A stretch of DNA of 34,197 bases from Candidatus Methylomirabilis oxygeniifera. Lineage in GTDB: Bacteria; Methylomirabilota; Methylomirabilia; Methylomirabilales; Methylomirabilaceae. A program made the translations under genes and the position numbers. This document shows positions 1-7,387 of the stretch, piece after piece; the first letter of the stretch is position 1; each line of letters starts with the position of its first letter. The stretch is from the NCBI GenBank assembly GCA_016190255.1, contig JACPQX010000134.1, positions 1-34,197 on the forward strand. The letters are read 5' to 3'. The notes below the pieces were generated by a model, which had not been told where the DNA came from, ran no database searches, and saw nothing but the letters and a program-made list of their open reading frames with translations.

Positions 1-47
1 AGTACGGTTGCATATGCGTAGACGTCATCGCTACCCCCTACCTCACA

Positions 48-665
48 TTATAACAGAAAGACGAAGGTGAACACCAGAATCCAGACCAAGTCCACGAAGT
101 GACAGAACAGCGCTGCGATCTCAATCGCATTCGCGCTCCCCCGGTCGAGTCGCTTTCGGAGCGCCTGGACGAGATAGCAGGACAGATAGATCACACCACC
201 GGTGACGTGCGCGCCGTGGAACCCTGTAATAATGAAGAAGGTGGTCCCGAACAACACAGCCCCGAATGGATTACCCGTAAGCGTGAGCCCTTCGTGGATC
301 AGGTGTGTCCATTCGTAGGCCTGTAGACCCAGGAACAACAGCCCACCCAAGACGGTTAGCGATAGGAATCTCCGCAGTCCCTGCTGATCCCCCCTCTGGA
401 TCGCCGCCAGCGCGAGAACCATCGTCACGCTGCTACAGATCAAAAGGAACGTCATGAAGGCGGTCAGACCCACGCCCAGCACGCTCGATGGCAACGGCCA
501 GTCAGCGCTTCCATATCGCAGCGCGCCGTAGCCGGCCAGCAAGGCCCCGAACGACATCGCATCCCCGGCAAGAAAGATCCACATTCCAAGCTTGCCCCAA
601 CTCTCGGGCGTGAGGGGCGATTCTGCCGGTTCGACAGCCGTATGGAAGGCGGCGACTTGGCTCAC
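48..665 (-). CDS. Cytochrome c oxidase subunit III-like protein (second copy); GTG start at 665 preferred over the longer tracked ORF
   Basis: SWGKLGMWIFLAGDAMSFGALLAGYGALRYG... and HGAHVTGGVIYL match heme-copper oxidase subunit III; GGAGAG SD upstream of GTG; start overlaps the TGA of the upstream gene. Confidence 0.85.
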   Translation of the reverse strand: MSQVAAFHTAVEPAESPLTPESWGKLGMWIFLAGDAMSFGALLAGYGALRYGSADWPLPSSVLGVGLTAFMTFLLICSSVTMVLALAAIQRGDQQGLRRFLSLTVLGGLLFLGLQAYEWTHLIHEGLTLTGNPFGAVLFGTTFFIITGFHGAHVTGGVIYLSCYLVQALRKRLDRGSANAIEIAALFCHFVDLVWILVFTFVFLL

Positions 666-979
666 TGTACGCTCTCCTTCTGGATCAGTTGTGGCGTGGC
701 AAGAGGCCGGTCTGATGCTGGCCGCTGACCTTGGGCCTTGGATGAATGTCGATACTTGTACGCCAACCAGCCCCCGATCGAACCCACGATGGTAAACGGC
801 ATCGCCATCAAAAACAGGATGGCCCAGTAGATACCACGTGAAAGCGGTTGATCCTCCGATGAGCCCCAGCACACCGCGCACCCCTGAGCGACATCCGGAG
901 TCAGGACTGCGACAGCCCAGATGAGGACCATTGCACTTACCGCGAGACGCAGATACCGATCATTCAGGGGAGACAGCAC
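662..979 (-). CDS. Small membrane protein with a CAVCWG (CxxC) motif, cox-operon associated; start (GTG 979 or ATG 931) uncertain
   Basis: Same frame as tracked ORF 662..1279; MVLIWAVAVLTPDVAQGCAVCWGSSEDQPLSRGIYWAILFLMAMPFTIVGSIGGWLAYKYRH has two hydrophobic segments; stop overlaps the next start. Confidence 0.65.
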   Translation of the reverse strand: MLSPLNDRYLRLAVSAMVLIWAVAVLTPDVAQGCAVCWGSSEDQPLSRGIYWAILFLMAMPFTIVGSIGGWLAYKYRHSSKAQGQRPASDRPLATPQLIQKESVQ

Positions 980-1029
980 GTTGGGCCTTCGCCTTCGACA
1001 TGGTGTTGGCACTTCAATCTGCTGAAGAT

Positions 1030-1737
1030 TTAACTCAAGTACACAAGCGCGAAGAGAATGGGCCAGAGCGCAACGACGAAGTACCAGTACATCCCACAGA
1101 GCTCGACGCCGACCTGTCGGCGCGCCGAGAAGCGCGTGTCTCGTGACCCGACACGAACGATCAGCAGCCAAATGACCGCCCCGAGCACGTGGAGGCCATG
1201 GCATCCGATCAAGGTATAGAAGGTGGCCCCGTAGATCCCCGCCGACAGCGTGAGCCCATGCCGGACGAGGCGAAACCATTCGGACCCCTGGACGATGAGG
1301 AAGATGGTGCCGAGCATCGCCGTCCCCGATAGGCCGGTAGTCAAGCCATTGCGGTCGCCCATCCGCATGGTTCGTAGCGCATAGCGCATCGTGACGCTGC
1401 TGAAGAGCAAGATTGCCGTATTGGCCCAGGTGACCAAGATCGGCAGGCGCGGCTGGCCAACCGGGGGCCAGGGCTGACTTCCGAAACGAAACACAAGGAA
1501 CGCCCCGATCAGTCCGGCGAAGAACATCCCCTCAAACGCCAGGAAGATCACCATCCCGAGCCGGGCGTTGCTCACCGGCGGCCCAGTCCTGGGATCTGGC
1601 GACGGGGGAAGCGGATCCTCGCCGGTGGGAGGCGCCGTGAATGGCGGCGGCCGTCGCGCACCAAGGCGCACCGACGCCTCGATTCGCTGCTCTGTCTCCA
1701 CGTTCACAACGGGACTTACAGCTTCCGTGCGCGGCAT
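1030..1737 (-). CDS. coxC: Cytochrome c oxidase subunit III
   Basis: 235 aa; NARLGMVIFLAFEGMFFAGLIGAFLVFRFGS...GCHGLHVLGAVIWLL subunit III signature. Confidence 0.9.
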   Translation of the reverse strand: MPRTEAVSPVVNVETEQRIEASVRLGARRPPPFTAPPTGEDPLPPSPDPRTGPPVSNARLGMVIFLAFEGMFFAGLIGAFLVFRFGSQPWPPVGQPRLPILVTWANTAILLFSSVTMRYALRTMRMGDRNGLTTGLSGTAMLGTIFLIVQGSEWFRLVRHGLTLSAGIYGATFYTLIGCHGLHVLGAVIWLLIVRVGSRDTRFSARRQVGVELCGMYWYFVVALWPILFALVYLS

Positions 1738-1775
1738 GTCACGCCTCTTCCACGAGCCGCTTCGCGGCTCCCATC

Positions 1776-1898
1776 CTAATGGCTGACCACGACAAAGACC
1801 ATTGACCCCACATAGAGCACGAGAAAGACACCCACCAGGAATAGCCCCAGGCGGAGATTTCTCTTTCTCACGAACAGCTCAGGTCCGGTGCGCATCAT
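1776..1898 (-). CDS. 40-aa single-TM peptide (cytochrome oxidase small subunit/assembly-like), absent from the ORF track
   Basis: Manual translation: MMRTGPELFVRKRNLRLGLFLVGVFLVLYVGSMVFVVVSH*; sits in the ctaB-coxC gap, co-directional. Confidence 0.65.
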   Translation of the reverse strand: MMRTGPELFVRKRNLRLGLFLVGVFLVLYVGSMVFVVVSH

Positions 1899-1900
1899 GC

Positions 1901-2806
1901 CTAAAATGGAACCTTGTCAAAGGCCATCAGCGCGAGCAGCATGGGAAGGTACACCAGCGACGCGAACAAGAGGCGCCGCGCATCTGCTATCGAGCGCGAG
2001 ATGGCGAGCGCAAACCCGCACCCGAGCAGCCCAACACCGAGCGCGAATGCGCCGAGGAAATAGACCGCCCCCGCCAGCCCGATAAGCGTCGGCAGGAGAC
2101 CCACCACGAGAAGCGCCAGGCAGTTACTGACGATCTGGCGTCCGGTGCTCCTGCCGTCCGGATCGATCACAGGCAGCACTCGAATCCCCGCCCGGGCGTA
2201 GTCGTCCCGGTAGAGCGTGCCGATGGCCAGCGTGTGAGGGAGCTGCCACAGAAAGAGAATTGCAAAGAGGACCCCAGCCTCGAGCCCAAGCTCGGCCCTG
2301 GCCGCCGCCCACCCGATGACCGGCGGCAACGCTCCTGGAATCGATCCCACGACCGTGCAGATCGCCGACCTCCGTTTGAGCGGGGTGTAGACAAAGAGAT
2401 AGCTGCTCACGACGATCGCCGCCAGCAGTGAACTTAGCGCGTTCACGGCAATGGCGAGGAACAGGAGCCCCGCCACGGTCATCACCGTTCCGAACCACAG
2501 CGCCTCGGTGGGCTCGAGTCGCCCATCGGGGAGCGGTCGGAGCCGTGTCCGTTCCATCCGTGAATCAACCTCGCGCTCGAGAAACTGGTTCAGCGCGAGG
2601 CTTCCCGCCGCCGCCAGCCCGACGCCGACGAGCGTCTGAACGAGCGCCACATAGTCCGGCGTGCCCCGTGAGCCGAGATAAAAGCCCACCAGGGCCGTGA
2701 CCAGGACCATAAGAACCACCCGAGGCTTCGCGAGCGCCGCAAAATCTGCCGCTCGCCGCCGCGCGCGGATCAGCTCGATGTCCAACGTCCCCGTTCGAAT
2801 CATCAC
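1901..2806 (-). CDS. ctaB: Protoheme IX farnesyltransferase (heme O synthase)
   Basis: 301 aa UbiA-family: AKPRVVLMVLVTALVGFYLGS, NQFLEREVDSRMERTRLRPLPDGRL, YTPLKRRS. Confidence 0.95.
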   Translation of the reverse strand: MMIRTGTLDIELIRARRRAADFAALAKPRVVLMVLVTALVGFYLGSRGTPDYVALVQTLVGVGLAAAGSLALNQFLEREVDSRMERTRLRPLPDGRLEPTEALWFGTVMTVAGLLFLAIAVNALSSLLAAIVVSSYLFVYTPLKRRSAICTVVGSIPGALPPVIGWAAARAELGLEAGVLFAILFLWQLPHTLAIGTLYRDDYARAGIRVLPVIDPDGRSTGRQIVSNCLALLVVGLLPTLIGLAGAVYFLGAFALGVGLLGCGFALAISRSIADARRLLFASLVYLPMLLALMAFDKVPF

Positions 2807-3768
2807 GCGGGCACCCCCTCCGGGGCGATTACCCGGCCAGCGACGCGAGTGACCGACGCGGCACGTCGATGCGCTCGCAGAGCCAGGATCAGACAGGTCG
2901 CCAGCATCAGCGCTCCAGTGATCCTGTGGGTGATTGGAAGCGCCAATCCAGTCAGGGCAACGTGGGGCAATTCAAAAGACATGAAACGCCCCATATACGA
3001 TCCCAGACCCAGGAGGAGTTGGAGGCATAACAGGCTGCAGAGCACGATCACGGGGTGAACGAGCTTCCCCTGATCTCGATGGCGTCTCAAGATCCGTCCC
3101 GTAAGCACGGACACATGAATGGTCACAAGCGCAGCGAGCAGCAGATGAGCATTCAGCAAAAGACCGGCGTGCGTCAGCACCGCCCCGACGATGATCTGCA
3201 AGGCAATCAAGCCGGTCGTGAGGAGACAGAGACGTCTCAGGGGGCCGGCCTCTGTACCGGTGATCTGTTCCGGCTCCTCTTTCCACTCCCGAGAGGTGAA
3301 CAGCGCCATACTCACGGTGAGGGCAAAAAAGGCCTGCGCGAGGCAACCATGGATGATGGCGATCGTCGCTCCGGCGGAGAGCAGGATCACGCGGAGCCCA
3401 CCCAGCATCCCCTGGACGATCACCGCCATGAGGGCGGCGACCCCCAGCCACCGAAGCCATCGTCGCGGTTCTTCGATCCATATCCAAACGGCCAGGGTCA
3501 CGGTCAGGATGCCGACGACCGAACCGATCAGGCGATGACTGTGTTCGTAGAAGACGCCTCCGACCATCTTCGACCATGGGTACAGGAACATGTTGTACCC
3601 GAATGTCGTCGGCCAATCCGGCACCGCCAGCGCCGAGCCGGTATTGGTCACCAGCCCCCCAACAAGGATCAGCACGAGGGTGACGCTCGCCGTCAAGAAC
3701 GCGAGCCGATGGACCCAGAGGCCGGCTGTTCCCTCGCGGCGGATGCAGGCGGGAGCCTGAGCCGGCAT
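2803..3768 (-). CDS. ctaA: Heme A synthase (COX15/CtaA)
   Basis: 321 aa polytopic; GGLVTNTGSALAVPDWPTTFG, YEHSHRLIGSVVGILT, HRITGALML; overlaps the ctaB start by 4 nt. Confidence 0.92.
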   Translation of the reverse strand: MPAQAPACIRREGTAGLWVHRLAFLTASVTLVLILVGGLVTNTGSALAVPDWPTTFGYNMFLYPWSKMVGGVFYEHSHRLIGSVVGILTVTLAVWIWIEEPRRWLRWLGVAALMAVIVQGMLGGLRVILLSAGATIAIIHGCLAQAFFALTVSMALFTSREWKEEPEQITGTEAGPLRRLCLLTTGLIALQIIVGAVLTHAGLLLNAHLLLAALVTIHVSVLTGRILRRHRDQGKLVHPVIVLCSLLCLQLLLGLGSYMGRFMSFELPHVALTGLALPITHRITGALMLATCLILALRAHRRAASVTRVAGRVIAPEGVPA

Positions 3769-3779
3769 TCGCTCCGCTC

Positions 3780-5516
3780 CTAGTGCGCCGCCGCGCGCTG
3801 CGGCACGATTTGCCTGTTCTGGGGCAAGTAGTCCTCTGTGACCTCTGGCGAGCTATACTCGTAGGGGCCGCGATAGACGACAGGGATCGCGTCGAAGTTG
3901 CCGTGCGGGGGTGGGGACGGGGCAACCCATTCAAGCGTGTTCGCCTTCCAGGGATTCCGCTCGGCTTTCTTTCCGGCGAACAGGCTCCAGAAGAAATTAA
4001 TCACGAAAGGGATCTGCGCGAGCCCGAGCGCCACCGCGCTCACGGTGATAAATATGTTGATCTGCTGTAGCGGTTTTAGAAACTCATACTGCAACGGATT
4101 ATAGATCCGCCTCATCATCCCACCTACGCCAAGGATGTGCATCGGGAAAAAGGTGCAGTTGTACGCAATGAAGGTTGCGAAGAAGTGGATCTTCCCCAGC
4201 GGCTCGTTCATCATGCGCCCGAACATCTTCGGGAACCAGTAGTAGATGGCGGCGAAGAGGCCGAAGACGCTGCCGCCGAAGACGACGTAATGGATATGGG
4301 CCACGATGAAATACGTGTCATGGATGAAAATATCGACAGGCGTCGAGGCCATGAAGATGCCGCTCAGACCCCCGATGACGAACATGGAGACGAAGGCCAG
4401 CGCGTTCAGCATCGGCGTCGTGAACCTGATCGAGCCACCCCATATCGTGCCAAGCCAGTTGAACGTCTTGATCGCCGACGGCACGGCGATCACCATCGTC
4501 GTCACCATAAAGCTGAAGCCGAGCGTCGGGCTCATCCCGCTTTGAAACATGTGATGGCCCCAAACAATCCAGCTCAGGAACGCGATCCCGATCATGGAGA
4601 AGGCCATCGCCCGGTATCCAAAGATCGGCTTGCGGGAGAAGACGGACAGGATGTCGGAGGCGATCCCCATGGCCGGCAGGATCAAGATATACACTTCGGG
4701 ATGGCCAAAGAACCAGAATAGGTGCTGCCACAAAAGCGGCTCTCCCCCGCCCTCGGGAAGAAAGAAGCTTGTCCCGGCCATTCGATCCAGCAAGAGCATG
4801 GCCAGCGCCGAGGTTAGCACCGGGAGCGCGAGCAAGAGCAGGACGGCGACGATGAACAGAGACCAGATCACGAGCGGCAGACGAAAGAAGGTCATGCCGG
4901 GCGCCCGCATGTTGATGATCGTCGTGATGTAGTTGATCGAGCCCATAAGGGACGAGATGCCGAGGATGATGAGGCCCATGCACCAGAGGTTCTGCCCCCA
5001 GTTCACGCCCGTGTACTGAGTAACGGCGGTAAGAGGGGCGTATGAGGTCCAGCCACCGGCCGCATGGCCCCCGGGGACGAAGAAGCCGGCCAACATGACG
5101 ATGCCCGACACCGCACCAACCCAAAACGAGAGCATGTTCAGTACGGGAAAGGCCATGTCCCGCGCGCCGATCATGAGGGGGATCAGAAAATTTCCGAAAC
5201 AGCCCACCAAGATCGGCATAACCACGAAGAAGATCATGATCGTGGCATGCATGGTGAAGAGCGTGTTATAGAAGGCAGGATTCATGTACCCGTCGGTCAT
5301 GTTCGGCCCCGGAATCCACCGGGTACCCGGGACCTGGGTCTCCGGCCAGGCCAGTTGCCAACGGAGCATGAGCGCCATCAGGCCGCCCAGGATCATCATG
5401 AACAGACCCAGGAACAGAAACTGCTTGGCGATCATCTTATGATCGGTCGAAAAGACGTAGGTACGCCACAACCCTAGTTCTTCATGCACAGCATGCGTGG
5501 CAACAGCCTCGCTCAT
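3780..5516 (-). CDS. coxA: Cytochrome c oxidase subunit I
   Basis: 578 aa; STDHKMIAKQFLFLG, WFFGHPEVYILILPAMGI (CuB/Tyr-His and Glu), HDTYFIVAHIHYV. Confidence 0.97.
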   Translation of the reverse strand: MSEAVATHAVHEELGLWRTYVFSTDHKMIAKQFLFLGLFMMILGGLMALMLRWQLAWPETQVPGTRWIPGPNMTDGYMNPAFYNTLFTMHATIMIFFVVMPILVGCFGNFLIPLMIGARDMAFPVLNMLSFWVGAVSGIVMLAGFFVPGGHAAGGWTSYAPLTAVTQYTGVNWGQNLWCMGLIILGISSLMGSINYITTIINMRAPGMTFFRLPLVIWSLFIVAVLLLLALPVLTSALAMLLLDRMAGTSFFLPEGGGEPLLWQHLFWFFGHPEVYILILPAMGIASDILSVFSRKPIFGYRAMAFSMIGIAFLSWIVWGHHMFQSGMSPTLGFSFMVTTMVIAVPSAIKTFNWLGTIWGGSIRFTTPMLNALAFVSMFVIGGLSGIFMASTPVDIFIHDTYFIVAHIHYVVFGGSVFGLFAAIYYWFPKMFGRMMNEPLGKIHFFATFIAYNCTFFPMHILGVGGMMRRIYNPLQYEFLKPLQQINIFITVSAVALGLAQIPFVINFFWSLFAGKKAERNPWKANTLEWVAPSPPPHGNFDAIPVVYRGPYEYSSPEVTEDYLPQNRQIVPQRAAAH

Positions 5517-5619
5517 GTGTTGTCTCCTAGTCTAGTCAGCACTCACTATCAGCCCTCAGCAACAGTGGGGAGCGGAAAACCTGGCCCCCGTACCTTCCTG
5601 ATAGTCAATCGCTAATCCT

Positions 5620-6279
5620 TTAGGATGACGGCCACTGTTCCTTCACCCATTTGTCGTAGTTATCGGCGGTGTGAACGGTCAAATGACCGAGCATGCCGGA
5701 GTGGCCGAACCCACAGAGTTCGGCGCAGGGGAGTTCATATCGGCCGGGCTTAGTCGCCTCGAACCACGCCTGGATCTCCCGTCCCGGGACGGCGTCCTGC
5801 TTCAGGCGCAGGTTCGGAAGGAAAAAGCTGTGGATGACATCCTTTGCCTTGAGCGTGACCCGAACGACCTTGCCCACCGGCACGTGCAGCTCGTTCTCCA
5901 TTTGGAGATCATCCGCTGTTCCGATCTTGCCGTCTGGACCAGGGTACAGGATCTCCCAGTTGAACTGCTTAGCCGTCACCTGGACGTGAATATCCGAGGG
6001 CGGCACACGGCCCTTGATATGTCCCCATGACGCCTGGCTCATGAACGACAGGACGACAAGGATGATTGCGGGAACGATCGTCCAGATGACCTCGAGAGTG
6101 GTGTTGCCGTGCACATAGGTCGCCCGGCGCCCCTCGCGCTGACGATAGAGAATCAGGAAGATCACGAGGGCGCCCGTGACCAGAAGAAAGGTCGTGCCTG
6201 TGATGTAGTAGATGATATAAAAAAGGCGGTCAATGTCCTTGCCATAGGTCGATACGTTTTCCGGAAGCCAACCCATCAT
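5620..6279 (-). CDS. coxB: Cytochrome c oxidase subunit II
   Basis: 219 aa; CuA motif CAELCGFGHSGM; VIWTIVPAIIL; AKQFNWEILYPG. Confidence 0.95.
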   Translation of the reverse strand: MMGWLPENVSTYGKDIDRLFYIIYYITGTTFLLVTGALVIFLILYRQREGRRATYVHGNTTLEVIWTIVPAIILVVLSFMSQASWGHIKGRVPPSDIHVQVTAKQFNWEILYPGPDGKIGTADDLQMENELHVPVGKVVRVTLKAKDVIHSFFLPNLRLKQDAVPGREIQAWFEATKPGRYELPCAELCGFGHSGMLGHLTVHTADNYDKWVKEQWPSS

Positions 6280-6318
6280 GGGGAGTTTTCCTTTCTTGCT
6301 TCCCTACAATACCGGTTC

Positions 6319-6355
6319 GAGGATAAAGGCCGATGTCGGCTCGGCCTTTATCCTC
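6319..6355 (-). other. Perfect 15-bp inverted repeat in the coxB 5' leader
   Basis: GAGGATAAAGGCCGA-tgtcggc-TCGGCCTTTATCCTC, arms read directly. Confidence 0.85.
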
Positions 6356-6436
6356 TCCCTCGAAGCTGATTCCTGACGTGATGGACGGGATACGAAGAGG
6401 CCAGGGTCGTGCCCTCCGTTCTTCCAAACGCCACGG

Positions 6437-6465
6437 AGTCTAGCCGAGCCACGAGGCGAAGTCAA
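6437..6465 (-). promoter_or_regulatory. Candidate sigma70 promoter for the cox operon
   Basis: Minus strand TTGACT-N17-TAGACT, upstream of coxB. Confidence 0.5.
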
Positions 6466-6496
6466 CCCTCAAAACGACACCTCGACCGGGGTTACA

Positions 6497-6557
6497 GGTT
6501 CACCGTTGACAGTACACAGACCACAGATAGGGCCGTGTGCTGTGTCAACGGTGAACC
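6497..6557. repeat. Long inverted repeat in the cox/bc intergenic region
   Basis: GGTTCACCGTTGACA (6497-6511) and its exact reverse complement TGTCAACGGTGAACC (6543-6557); further partial pairing outward to about 6571. Confidence 0.85.
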
Positions 6558-6588
6558 GTTAACCGTGAACCCCCTCTTTGAGGAACTG

Positions 6589-7314
6589 CTACTTCTTTGC
6601 AAGCTCGATGTTGAGCTTGGCTTCCTCTTTTGGCTTCAGGGTGACCGTCTTCTCCGACTTGCCAAGCGTCTCATGCCAGATCTCGACCTTGTACTTTCCC
6701 GCCGGCACATCCTTGAGCGAGAACGCCCCCTTCTCGTCCGTGACCGCAACATATGGATGGTCGGATACGATGACCCAGCCGCTCATCCACGCGTGCGCAT
6801 CGCAGGTCACCTTAATGACCTCAGGCTTCGTGAACTTCTCGGTCAGCTCCTTCTTAAACTTCGGCTGTGCCTTATTGATCGACGCATTCAGCTTGCTATA
6901 GGTATGGATGTTGTGAAGGATCCCGTCGCTGTTCAGGATCTTCAGGTCACCGCCTGCCGGCACTACCACGACATGAGGCTTATAGATGCAACCTTTCTGA
7001 TCCAGGACGGCCTGCGTGCTTGCCCATTTCTTCCCCTTACTGATGTCAACCAGGCGGATCACCGCATTTTCAATCCCTTTGTCGGAGCCAACGATGAGAT
7101 CCAGGCTCTGGTGTTTCTCCTTTCCGCAGACCTCCTTGTCCTTGGTTACTTCGAGCGCTTTTCTCGCGGGCGGCGCCCCGGCGAACTTCACCGTGCCGGA
7201 GATCGTCCCTCCATCCTTCACCTCCACCGCGTCGTAGGCCTGGGCTCGCGCAGCAACTCCAACCAGCAAGCCCGCCACCATCACCACTGCGGCCACTTCC
7301 CGTGTCTTTCCCAT
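6589..7314 (-). CDS. Secreted cupredoxin-like / carboxypeptidase-regulatory-like domain protein
   Basis: N-terminal signal peptide; GGTISGTVKFAGAPP, ILHNIHTYS, CDAHAWMSGW, KGAFSLKDVPAGKYKVEIWHE. Confidence 0.75.
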   Translation of the reverse strand: MGKTREVAAVVMVAGLLVGVAARAQAYDAVEVKDGGTISGTVKFAGAPPARKALEVTKDKEVCGKEKHQSLDLIVGSDKGIENAVIRLVDISKGKKWASTQAVLDQKGCIYKPHVVVVPAGGDLKILNSDGILHNIHTYSKLNASINKAQPKFKKELTEKFTKPEVIKVTCDAHAWMSGWVIVSDHPYVAVTDEKGAFSLKDVPAGKYKVEIWHETLGKSEKTVTLKPKEEAKLNIELAKK

Positions 7315-7387
7315 GGTTACACCGCCTCCTTTCGAGGGTCTGTCCCTCTAGAATGATCTACGCCTTCACCGGAACCGAGGATACGCG

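Noticed and set aside
4318-5124. 268-aa minus-strand ORF and several plus-strand ORFs inside coxA
   Set aside because: Out-of-frame/antisense shadows of a high-confidence coxA; typical GC-rich spurious ORFs.
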